NCBI GenBank assembly: GCA_040285825.1
Contig: JAUPSS010000004.1
Location: forward strand, 3,390,550-3,454,549
Reading direction: 5' to 3'
DNA: 64,000 nucleotides
Source: Eukaryota sp. TZLM1-RC
Lineage: Eukaryota; Metamonada: BaSk clade
Translations under genes and position numbers: made by a program
The notes under the pieces: model-generated
Told to the model about the DNA's origin: nothing
Databases searched by the model: none
What the model saw: the letters and a program-made list of their open reading frames with translations, nothing else
In this document: positions 18,253 to 28,136 of the stretch, piece after piece
How the letters are laid out: every line of letters begins with the position of its first letter
How positions within the stretch are numbered: position 1 is the stretch's first letter

Positions 18253-18450
18253 GTGATTGTAAAATTAATAAGTGTGCTTGAATAATTTCAAGCAACATTG
18301 TTAGCCTTGATTGATGAAGTGTAAGTATCGTTTATTTTAATTTATTGTAAAAATTTGTACATGTAAACCTAATTTATTTTAGCTATATTAGATTTTTTTG
18401 AAATGTGAAATTTGTACAAATGCTAAAGTATTTTAAAAGCTATTTTTAGC

Positions 18451-19388
18451 TCAATCTTCTTTTTTCGAGTAATTACATAAGGGAGACCGTAATCGTTTCT
18501 GGTTACTTATACAAGAAGGTGTGCAAATCGTTACACAAGACACCACAGAAGGTTGCTTCTTCTTTAGTTCCTCATGACGCTTTGGGTCAACCTTTTGGAT
18601 GACTGTTTGGGTTACTACCTCGTCAGAAGGGAGCGGAGGAGGGGCTGAGGTGGAAGACTTCCTTTTACGAGACCGTACGATGAAATCATAAGTGGTGAGT
18701 CCGGAACGAAGCAACCCGACATGGAAGATAAGCAACTGTAGGAGGAGGTAAGAGGTGGGAAGCGAGACGAGACCTATAAGTGAGAGAAATGCAAGCTTCA
18801 CCCACTTGAAGGAAATTGACCTGAAATGACTTCGCAGGGGACCGAAAATGATAAACAAAAATACTAAAAACGTGGTTATACATAGAGAGACGGCCAGGAA
18901 CGTCATGATAATCAACAACACAAAGAACTGTACATAATTATGCGCCTTGGACACACAAGTGTTGAGATACCTGCAATGATGATCAAAGTTGCTGGAGTTA
19001 GGGGATATAATTATAAAACGCACCTTACACATTTATTACACAGTTTGCAGTGCTTGGAGTTGGGCAACACGTGGGTCTTGCATATACAACAATAGTTTTG
19101 TTCATCAACTACTCTGAAACCTGGTGGTAAGGTTTTAGAAGACCGTGTTATCCTAGTATAATCAACAGAAGGGTCTGCTGGGTCTATGAACGAGCACCAA
19201 AGTTTGAGAAAAACACCCAGCGAAAGGAGAAATATCCACGGGTAGGCAACATATACAAATGCGAAAGGAGGAATAAAAGGAAGTAATACAAGGAAAAAAC
19301 CGGAAGCAAAAAAACCAAAGATAGATATGGCTATGATCTGGACAACATCGAATGGTCGTTGAAGTCCATGGCGTCGTGAATGACGCAT
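18451..19388 (-). CDS. DHHC palmitoyltransferase (ZDHHC1/11-like)
   Basis: Membrane protein S-acyltransferase, about 301 aa from two exons: 19388-19024 and 18991-18451. The intron, 18992-19023, is 32 nt (GTGCGT to CTCCAG, with CTAAC as likely branch site). Splicing joins C-x2-C-x9-HC-x2-CNKCV to SNFDHHCRYLNTCV, completing the zinc-binding DHHC cysteine-rich domain. FDHHC-[R/K]-x-LN, lacking the usual Pro-Trp, is typical of the ZDHHC1/11 branch. Two transmembrane segments lie on each side of the domain (about residues 12-60; VQFFVLLIIMTFLAV; and LAFLSLIGLV-LLLQLLIF). The tail is basic and Ser-rich. I start at MRHSRRHG: the frame runs upstream into a Fanzor fragment, so longer predicted starts are artefacts. 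Confidence 0.88.
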
Positions 19389-19833
19389 TGAATAAGAGTC
19401 CACAAATAGATAACTGTTGTTGCAAAGTAAAACAAGATTTTTCTGTGGGAAATTCCCATAATAATTACAATCACTATCACACAGATATTGAGGTCTTTCA
19501 TCACCACTCATTCTGGCTTCAGCAATTGCAAGCATGTTCAGACAAGCCAGCTTATTTCTATTGAAAAGCTTTGTTGAGCCTTTGTTACTGAGTTTGCAAC
19601 TCTCACTGCTGCAAGCTAATAAACCATGACATGTAGTAACAGGAGTCTTTTCTCTTCTATAGAATCTGGGATTTGTTACTCTCAAAAACGTAGCAACCTT
19701 TTCAAAACAAACAGGACATTTTGCTGAAGTGAACACTTCATTAATCATCAATACTTCAAATCCATTCCTTTTCAGAAATTGAATCCATGCAATGCCACGA
19801 GTAGGTCTATGATGTTTCAAATTCTTGGAACCT

Positions 19834-19992
19834 TTTTTTTTTTTGATTTTTTTTTCTGGAGTGGGTAAGAGACATCCAATAAGCTCTTCAACAGAAGACA
19901 AACCTCGGGCAGCCAAGTAATGAGATAGGCCATTTTCTAATTCATCCAATATCTGAAGACCATATTTGGTGGGTAGAGTACAGAACTGCATA
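19834..19992 (-). pseudogene. retroposed scrap of a dihydroorotate/dihydropyrimidine dehydrogenase-like mRNA
   Basis: Interrupts the Fanzor frame. On the minus strand it reads QFCTLPTKYGLQILDELENG, then LSHYLAARGLSSVEELIG, followed by an A-rich tract (about 30 bases of A with two interruptions). The peptide resembles the C-terminal helix region (QVCTAVM-x2-G-x2-I, GL-x2-YL-x3-G-x2-S-x2-DLIG) of flavin dihydropyrimidine or dihydroorotate dehydrogenases. The A-tract at its 3' end suggests reverse transcription of a cellular mRNA. Identity is inferred from a short stretch. Confidence 0.45.
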
Positions 19993-20122
19993 ATCACCCA
20001 TTAGAATTAAAGTGTCTTTTGAATTGCCAAACTGCCCGAACAAGGCTTTTTAACAATCAACTTTCAGTCTTTTGCTTGTGAATAAAAGCTTGCATTTTAT
20101 GAATGCTCCACAAGTCAAGACT

Positions 20123-20135
20123 GTAAAAGTCAATT
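20123..20135. repeat. target-site duplication, left copy (family A insertion)
   Basis: GTAAAAGTCAATT occurs here and at 24398-24410. It occurs once, uninterrupted, in the Fanzor copy near 52635, so it marks the insertion site of the retrotransposon at 20136-24397. Confidence 0.85.
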
Positions 20136-20308
20136 TCTCTTAATTGGAAGAACAAAACAATCTTTATTGATTGATGATGTTCAAATTCCTTTCATTAATT
20201 ACGAACAACAAGCGTTCAAGTTTCTTGGATGTTGGTTAGGTAATTTGGATGAAATTTATTCCCAATTGAACAATTTATTGGAAAATTTTGATAAGGATCT
20301 TAGTTTTA

Positions 20309-20319
20309 TTGCTGAATTT
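20309..20319. repeat. target-site duplication, left copy (family B insertion)
   Basis: TTGCTGAATTT occurs here and at 22957-22967, on the two sides of the family B element. It lies inside the family A coding frame (IAEF on each side). Confidence 0.75.
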
Positions 20320-22956
20320 TATTTATTGAATTTGCACACTTAATTAAATTAACTCAATACTAATGGGACGAATGTCATTGAACCAAGATTTCCTCTACAA
20401 AATCTTGATTTGCTTGCTGTCTAGCTAAAGCTTCTCTTATTCGATTGAAAAACCGTGGTAATCTATTAATAATGGCAAATTGAATCCGTGAACGCCATAA
20501 AAAAATATCAAATCTTTTCATTGTTTTTTCTTTCACCATTTTTTGGAAGTCATCCAAAAAAGTTTCTGCTTCAACTGATAATCTTCCATTTATCGAAAAT
20601 GGGAAAGCGATAAAAACGAGCTGTGTATTTCAATCGACATTTGCCTCTTCAATGTCTTTATCATATTTTCTATGTTTCTCTCTTGCTTTAAAATCCAGAG
20701 CAGCCACCGGATTAAGTTTTCTTCTGTGAACCAAAGTATCGTTTGCAACATTACATGAGACAAAGTCAACAATAGCTTCAGAATTATCAATCCAATCACA
20801 GTATACATCACCTCTATCATCAGAACCAAAATTATTCAGAGAAAGTGTTTCCTTCAGCAGGGGCTCTTTGATACACGATATCCTTGAAGTTTGTGTCATA
20901 TTGAAAACAGTGTCTCTAACAGCATCATGTAATGAAGAACGATAAGTTATCAATTTAGAGCAATTCAGAGCATGGCGCAAAGTGAGTTGAGGTGAATTCG
21001 AACAAATACATTTTTCTTTTGATAATAATTGATTAATGGGGATATTCAAATATAATCTCATTTTTGTTACAAATGCTTCATTAGTGGCACACAATCCAAA
21101 TCTTCGTGGTACAATAGTTACAAAAAGTGAAGAATCTGACGACTTGTTTTCACAAACACCCATTTCCAATAACAATGAGTGAAGATCTTGATTTAAAACA
21201 GCCGAGCTGCATATATTATTATAAAGATCTTTTTCATACATTCCAGTCAATCTTTTCTGTAATGTTCGAAGAGTGTACTTCAAATTTAAAACATTTTTTT
21301 CTGGAATATTACCATTAAATGATTGGGGAAAACATCGACCCCATTTTTCTACATCAATTCTTGAAATTTCTTCATTTAATGCAAAAACAGTGGAACTTTG
21401 CGTTGTCATCAATAAATCTTCCCAATCTGCAAATCTTTCGGAAAACTCAAAGATTGCATTTCTGCATCCACCAACAAAAGCACACGAGGTAAGAATAGAA
21501 GCCTTCGTCCACCCTAAACCGCCATAATGTGGACTAAGGTAAGCATGATCTGGAATTTGAAACATTTTACATCCCAGTAATTGAGACAGAACTTTTGCAC
21601 GTAACTCATTAAACTTCTGAGCCAAAGGTCTAGTGACGAGAGGATTTGTAGATCGAAATATATGATTAAAATTGGAACTAAAACACAGTCTTATAATGGT
21701 AAATTTGATATGTTTTTTTATATCTAAATTCATCATTCGGTCAATTTTGTCAGAAATTGAGTTCAACTTTTCAAACAATTTTTTGGTAATTTCATCATTA
21801 TTTCCTAAAAACGAACCCAAATGACAAATAGCATCAATTGAATATAATTTGGCTTGAATTTCAATACCATCAACTATTGCGGAAACTGGAGAATTCGATA
21901 ACAAAACACATTTAAGTAAATTAAGTCGGAGACCAATTTTGGTAAATAATTCTTTAAAACATACAGTTGCTTGTTTCACAATATTTAAATCCCCAACAAG
22001 CACAACATCATCCATATATGCAATCATTTTTAGTGAAGGAAACATCTCTTGAATTTGCAGTAAAATAGGATGAATGGCCAAACAAAACAAAAGAGGCCCT
22101 AACGGATCTCCTTGCTTTACACCACTTGATGAACTCAAAATGTTATCACCAAAATGTAAATTAGAATATGTGCAATATGTTGATTGAAAATACGGTATTA
22201 ATTCCGGCATATATTGCAATTGAGCACCATGGATACTGCGACGACTTAGTGAATTGAAAGCATTACTAAAATCCAATGACATACAAACATTGGATTCATT
22301 TTGGCGAAATAAAACATCAGTAGCAAAAATTGCTGAAGAGACTCCGTCTGTAGTATTTATACCATATTGAAAGGGTAATAAAATCTTTTTAGCTTTTTCG
22401 TTGAACCTGCTTAAGCAACACGCAGAAAAAATATTGTGTAAGCTCTCAGAGACTGCAATAGGACGAACATCCATTTTTGAATTTTTGACAAGTGCAGTCA
22501 AACGAGAACTTCTTAATTCTTCTGGGTATTTGAGTTGACCAGATAATATTTGGTTGAAAAATTTGGTCAATAAACCAAGGCAACCTTCTGAAGAAATAAT
22601 CGCGGCTTTTACATGATCAATAGTAATACCAGAAAGTCCGGCAGACTTACCACGTGGTCTCTTTTTGATAACCGAAAAAACTTCTGATGGCATCAATGGA
22701 TAATTTTCCCAGTATGTGCCGTAAAAATTTTGATCCATTATAGGGTCTTCATAAGGATGAAGTATTTTTAGTTTATCTTTTGTATTTTCATTGTTGGGTG
22801 CTTTAACTCCGGGACTTAAAGCTGACAAAGCCTTGGACCATTTGTTGTCAAAGCATTTGTCTTCAAAAATTTAACTTAATTTCTCGGATGACTGATTTCT
22901 CGGTGCTATAATAGTTAAATCTTCGGAAATATTTACGAAATTTTGTTCAAAAGGAG
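20320..22956 (-). mobile_element. non-LTR retrotransposon family B, 5'-truncated
   Basis: Inserted in reverse orientation into the family A element with an 11-bp duplication. The 3' tail lies at the left (AATAAATA). Its single long frame is annotated separately. At the 5' side (22829-22956) the frame continues upstream with one stop and then ends at the truncation point, so the N-terminal region of the protein is absent. Confidence 0.85.
20375..22828 (-). pseudogene. reverse transcriptase with CCHC finger and restriction-like endonuclease
   Basis: Best preserved RT in the window. Seen in order: RPIAVSESLHNIF, MSLDFSNAFNSLSR (motif A Asp), SSGVKQGDPLGPLL (motif B), AYMDDVVLVG (YMDD catalytic box) and the thumb. 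The finger CICSNSPQLTLRHALNC and HDAVRD follow, then the endonuclease pattern DRGDVYCDWID with IVDF and KHRKYD. The order RT, CCHC, then PD-(D/E)xK-type nuclease is that of R2/R4/NeSL-like non-LTR elements. One in-frame TGA (20626-20628, just after EEANVD) interrupts the C-terminal domain, which continues with FIAFPFSING and FLDDFQKM to 20375. A sister copy at 62740 has a sense codon there, so this copy is recently inactivated. Confidence 0.85.
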
Positions 22957-24397
22957 TTGCTGAATTTGATATTGAAAAACACATCAAATTTTTTATTTTA
23001 AAAATTTGTTAATCTGGTAAATTCACTCATATTTTAAGATCAACTCCTCCCTCAGTGTCTCTTGATTTTTGTAGATCTTTCAACAAACTTCGGGTCAAAT
23101 TTTTTTCCTCATTATTGGAGGTTAATGAATCTTTAATTCGAAGTCATGTTTTTTGTTCTGCTGACTTAGGTGGAATTGGTTTCACGAAATCTTCAATTTT
23201 ATGTAAAGCAGCTTTTTTAGGAGGCGGAAGAAATGTTGTTTTTGAATTTTTTCAAAGGTTTCCTTATGATGTTCATATGATCCATGGTGAATCTAATTTT
23301 TATTTGAATCAACTTCAACTTGAATTAGATAATTTGCCTAGTGATATCTGGATTCAGTGTTTTCCTCAAAATATTCAAGAAATTCCCACCCGATCTCTTC
23401 CAAATTTACGTTTTTGCTTGAAAAAGCTTCAGCACCATCTGGTTAAATTATATGAAGGCTTGGATTATGAAGTAAGACTTGGCTTGGCCAAAACTAAAAA
23501 TCCCGCTTTCGGTAATTTTTTAAAGGATATTCGTGATAGCTCTGCTGCTGCTCAAATTCCCTCAGTTTATGGACTTTTGTTAAAAAACAATGAATGGCTT
23601 TTAAACATGCGTTTTCGTTGTTTTCTGTTTCCAAACAATTTGCCGAATCATTTAACTTGTAAATGTGGTAAGCCTCTTTTGTTTACTCATCTTTTGAACT
23701 GTAAACATTTCATTACATTTAGAAGCAAAGTACATAATAACGTCAGGGACCAAATTTATGTAATGTGCAAATCATATCGAGTAGATTCCTTTTTACAACC
23801 GCTGTTATCAAAATTAATTCTTGATGACCCCAATATTGATAGTACGTGCTACAACAGAGCTTCTATGGGTCTGACAAGAGGTGATCTAGTTGTTCCCGGT
23901 TTAAATGGTAGTTTTACTATTTTAGACGCCATGTCTATTGACCCTTGTAATTCCTCTAACGAACATCTCATTAACTCAGATGTAAATAATCCTCTTCTTG
24001 CAGGCGAAAAATATAAAATTGCTAAATATGCGAAACCCATTTCCTCGATTAATGAAAATTCTCATGCACAATATAATTTATGTCCCTTTGTATTTTCTTT
24101 GCTTGGATCTTTGGGTAAGGCTGCTATGGCTTTCCTTGAAGATTTTGTTGTTGTTGTAAAGGAAAGAACTGGAAGAATTTTCAATCGTGTTTACTGGCAA
24201 AACAGGATTGTATTTTCTGTTTTTAAGGGAATGGTAAAACTGATTTCTGATTCACTGTCTTCTTTTGGGAAATTTTCTGAATCTTTGGCATTTAATTGTT
24301 TTGATGTAGGGGAGGCAGGTTTTGAGGATGTGGAGTTTTAATTGTGTATTTTATGTTTTGATATTCGTTGTTGAATAAATTTTTAAATTAAAAAAAA

Positions 24398-27228
24398 GTA
24401 AAAGTCAATTGTCAAAAAAAACTTGCCGAAGTTTGGCAATCACAAAGTTCGAAAAATCTATAAAAGTTGCTGAATTGGCAGTAAATGCGGACAATTCGGT
24501 ATTTGCATCTTCAGTTGTCATTTCGTTGGACTCTATCAATTGGTTCCAGTCGTAATCCACTTCAGTATACTTTGTCGCCCATCGTTTTTGTTTTTCATTC
24601 ATTCTACTTTTCAAAGACCAGGACATCTGAGTCATTCTCCGACATTTGAATTTCATGTCTTGATTCATCACCTCACTATTTCTTTGCTGTTCAGTTTCAT
24701 GTTCAGTCACCATGGCTAGTTCTTCATCAGTCTTTTTACTCCCAAAAAACAATACATCACGTTTTCCAGGATCACAAACAACAATTCGTTTGTCTTGAAA
24801 GTATCAACATCAACATCATCAATCTATAAATCAGAAATACTAGCCTTGTTGTCTGGCTTACATTTCTGACCTTGTACATCCTGACGAACAAATTCTACTG
24901 CAATATTTAAATCCATCTGTGTGGATAATGTTGTTGAATTTATAGCTCTTCTGTTTGAACATTGGTTGGTTTAAATCCAGAATATCAGACCAAAAGTCAA
25001 ATTGCTGAGGTGGTTTGAATTTCATAATTTGGGGTAATGTATTGGACATTTTCAGCGTCTGTGTAGATGATAAATCATCAATTAATGTTTGTTTAACAAT
25101 TCTCCTTATTGTTCTTGTATCAATGGGAAAATATCCAGGACCTACAGTGGTTGAAACAGGAGAAATATGATAAGGTTTTTTCTCTCTACTGGAGATATAT
25201 TGGGCAATTGCAATTGCTGGTTTTGGGAATATTTGAGGATCTTTTTCATTAGCGTCTGCAAGAAAATGTATATCCACTGGAAATATGTTGTCAACTAAAT
25301 TGTCGTCAGTGACCAAATTCTCAATTTGACAAGTAAATCGCTCAATAAGACCTTCAAATATGTCTCTAAGTTCATTATTTCTTATATCATGTTGTTCACA
25401 TAAAGCGAAATATTCATCATTCAGAAGGTCTGAAATATTTTCAGGATGATGAAACAAAGAACTCAAGCAATCTCTATCACCCGCTAAAAACAAGTTTTTG
25501 AATTGACGAAGCCTAAATCTATATAGTGAAATAATGGTAGATAATGGCGTTGAGTATCCACCCAGCTTGTGCATTTCTGTTAACACATTTTTCACATCTA
25601 CTTTGTCAAAGTAAACATTAATAAATCGATTAATTTGTTTTTCATAATTTAGTTTCAAATTATTCTCGAAATTGGAAAACATTACTGGGGCTATGTACTC
25701 AGGTGGTCTACTGAAGCCATCAGTTGGAGATTGTGGAAAAAACTCAGTCCTATATCTCAAATGGTCTACAGAACTCAATGTTTTGTTCAACTTTTGTTGT
25801 TCAAAGGTGGTCGATAATCTATAATCTCCTTCACCATAAACAAAGTTTTCAAAATCCTGTGGAAATGCACTCTTTGGTTTCACCATTTCTTGCCCATAAT
25901 ATTCAGCTGAAATATAACGAATTCTGGCCATTAATGATTCATATAATTGAACAGATGTTCGTGGTGGTATAAAATTACGTTCAAAACAAGACTGTAAATA
26001 CAGCTTTAAGCAACAAGTGGTGTGAATACGCAATTGTTGAAATTTTAAAGCAGTTTTTCTCAATTTGAGTATCACATCTGAATGTTTAACCATTGAGTTG
26101 ACGGTTGCTCGAATGGTTTTATAAGACGATAAAACAAATTTGTCTTTCTGAAACAGCACGAACAGTTTCAAACAAATGATAAAATCATGATGCCGATATT
26201 GAATCGAATTTTGTCTCAGAGTAGAAGTAGCTAAACAATCAATTGGCAAAATATGGGAAAATTCCTGATGAAGTTTGATTTTCGTTTCATTTATCATTTT
26301 ATATGCCAGATTGCCTAATCCATTTCCGTAGGGTATTTTAATAAATTTCTCGGCTAAAACCTAAGTATCTAAAAGAAAAAAGCCATTTTCCCTGATGAAA
26401 ACTTCTCTCCATCTCGGTGAAAGTTGATTGAGTACATCAATTGTTGAATCATTTCGAACAGTGGGAAATGGTAAATCAAAATAATTTAATCTATTTTTCG
26501 AAACCTGTAAATCAAACTGCATTAAATTGTGATTGAGAAAACAATGGGGTTGATGATCACCAATAAGGTTTAAGAACCTACGAAGCAAGGTTTTTTCGTC
26601 AGAGAAAATTTCTGCCTGAATATCAATATCAATGTCTGGTAATCTGACTTGAGGATTCATTCTCAATATAAGTGAATATTTACTCTCCAAAAAGAAATTA
26701 TGGCGATCAAACTTACCAATAACAATCGAAATTAAAAACACTTTTTGATCTGAAATCCACTCACCCATTTGCTCATCAGTTTTCTTTTTCAAAAGATTTA
26801 CACCCTCTTTTTCTCTTTTTGTTGATAATCTCGTCAGGAGGGAGAAATTGGCCATCATGATTTTGGTAAAGATAACCGCTCTGATATGTTTCAAGATCAA
26901 AGCACATAACAGTGGGAAAATTTTGATTTGGGGTCATTGATTTAGTTGAAATCAATGAATCAGGCTTGGAGCCACTAAGACTTGGCCCAATTTTTCTGAC
27001 CATACACGGATTCAATGGTTTTTTTGTCAAAATCTTCCTGTTCTCGATATTCAACATTGTATTCTCAATACAAATTTCTCGGTTCAGTGCTGTTTGTTGT
27101 TTTTTTAGCTTACGCTTTGATGTTTGTTGGTCAAAAATCGCGTTTCTAATAATTTTTGGTGGAGGAATTGATTTGAAATTAGATCTTCTCTTTCTGGGAC
27201 CAGGATTTGCTTCAACATCTCCATCCAT
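24398..27228 (-). pseudogene. exonuclease-Fanzor fusion protein (decayed)
   Basis: Reconstructed in sections across frames and not intact. After 2A come about 100 basic residues, then Exo I FDLET (26884-26898), Exo II HNLMQFDL (26508-26531) and Exo III YRHHD (26184-26198), the D-E, N-x4-D, Y-x3-D spacing of DEDDy proofreading exonucleases. The next about 450 residues (26150-24860) end in YKFNNIIHTDGF, the strand before RuvC-I in Fanzors. RuvC-I follows as CDPGKRDVLFFG (Asp codon 24772-24774), then the TEDANTELSAF helix up to 24411. The rest is at 19445-20135. Lesions: a frameshift near 26800-26890, a TAG at 26346-26348 after LLDT, a frameshift near 24800-24860, and the retrotransposon. No polymerase palm motifs are seen. 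Typical Fanzor1 proteins lack the exonuclease part. Confidence 0.75.
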
Positions 27229-27240
27229 TGTTTAATCAAC
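27196..27240 (-). other. 2A ribosome-skipping motif
   Basis: Minus-strand codons give VD-stop-TMDGDVEANPGP, containing the 2A consensus D-x-E-x-NPGP. The skip would fall between GGT (27199) and CCC (27198). In the sister copy at 57249-57296 the stop is a Leu codon, so leader, 2A and nuclease were once one frame. There the motif itself has decayed to DENVKANPGP. Confidence 0.85.
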
Positions 27241-27540
27241 AGTAAATGGGTTTGTTGATAGAAGATGTTGGCAGCTACTGGATTGAAAAGATAAATTAGT
27301 GACATAATAATCAAACTCAACATTATCAAAATAACAATTTAAGACACAACATTCCATATCTAAAGTGCAACAATCTGAACCGCAAAAATGAACAAACTCA
27401 TAAACATCAAAACAACAATGTAAAACAAAACACAAAGAAGAACATCCCATATCTAAGGTGATTAGCACCATGTCTGATTCAACAGCACCCATATCATGAC
27501 TCAAATGATGACTGAAAAAAGTGTAATACTCTACCCCCAC
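27235..27540 (-). pseudogene. Cys-rich leader peptide upstream of 2A
   Basis: About 100 codons in the same frame as the nuclease. It has two partly repeated units starting TLDMGC and TLDMEC, each followed by C-[F/Y]-FD and a [V/F]-x-F pattern. The sister copy keeps the same unit (57297-57476). It contains no known domain. After 2A cleavage it would be released as a separate small protein. Confidence 0.55.
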
Positions 27541-28136
27541 GGAAGGATAAGAACGACGATTCCGATAGGAAATCGAGGCTCTGACCTTCCGTTTATTCCT
27601 TCAAAGCAGGATTACTGTTCCCGACTGAGGAGTTCGGGAGGAAGTACTCTGCTGTTCTGTGAAGAACAGGTTGAAGGAGGAGGTGGGAACCGGGTCCGTA
27701 ACCTCGTTATCCTTTTTCTTGTTCCGCTGCATGATGTTAGAAGAATGGGAAGAGTCGAGATAATCTCGCTGTCTGACACGATGTCTGACATGCTGATTGC
27801 AATTTCAAATTGATTGCTAATTTCCACAATGGTATCAAATGCCTATCCACTGTATCTCTATTAGTGGTCATCAACATCAGCTCGGTTTACCCTCTAGCTG
27901 TTCTGGTCGTTGTTACTCCGACTAAACTCTATGTTTTTTTCCAGTTTCCTTCTTCCTTTACCTCTTGTCTTCTTCCCATTCAGCTATCTCAACAATTCTC
28001 CCTTCCTCTCTCCCTCTCTGTTTCGACGGGACCTAAACAATTGCTTGATTCCCTACTTTCTACTCTGTCCACATTTTCTAACTCAATACAGTCTTCTTCG
28101 TCAGTTCAACTCCACCCTCACCTCTCCTCATGTCCT

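Larger units (their letters stand above)
19445..20135 (-). mobile_element. Fanzor element copy 2, terminal part
   Basis: Encodes the RuvC-II/zinc region and C-terminus (NEVFTSAKCPVC, CSSESC, NRNKLACLNMLAIAEARM). It ends at GTGGGAAATTCCC, 57 nt upstream of the DHHC start. It is the displaced end of the copy that resumes at 24398: a retrotransposon sits between, flanked by GTAAAAGTCAATT on both sides. It also carries a foreign 160-bp insert at 19834-19992. By chance its frame is open into the DHHC gene. Confidence 0.85.
20136..24397 (+). mobile_element. non-LTR retrotransposon family A, 5'-truncated, split by family B
   Basis: The plus-strand parts are 20136-20319 and 22957-24397. The first begins after the polymerase core (NKTIFIDDVQIPF, FKFLGCWLGNLDEI). 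The second starts in AEFDIEKHIKF, carries one stop, and then runs as an open frame to 24341. It shows LGGIGFTKSSIL, a CCHC finger (CKCGKPLLFTHLLNC), FRSKVHNNVRD, and a restriction-like endonuclease pattern (TRGDLVVPGLNGSFTILDAM). It ends with AATAAA and an A-rich tail. The 13-bp target duplications flank it exactly. Confidence 0.85.
24398..28136 (-). mobile_element. Fanzor element copy 2, main part
   Basis: With 19445-20135 this makes the most complete copy, about 4.4 kb. The minus-strand order is: shared 5' region (28136-27541), Cys-rich leader and 2A (27540-27196), exonuclease-like domain, Fanzor N-terminal region, RuvC-I. The outer limit 28136 is where similarity with the copy at 55713-58699 stops. 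No terminal inverted repeat is visible; the far end carries GTGGGAAATTCCC. Confidence 0.8.

Noticed and set aside
19011-19997. A single gene fusing Fanzor to a palmitoyltransferase
   Set aside because: The frame is open across the boundary, but the Fanzor part is a truncated transposon end carrying another insert. The DHHC gene has its own ATG and N-terminus.
24858-27228. B-family DNA polymerase of a Maverick/Polinton or a virus
   Set aside because: The exonuclease motifs suggest it, but no palm motifs follow. The next recognisable motifs are Fanzor (TDG strand, DPG, TS-x2-C-x2-C).
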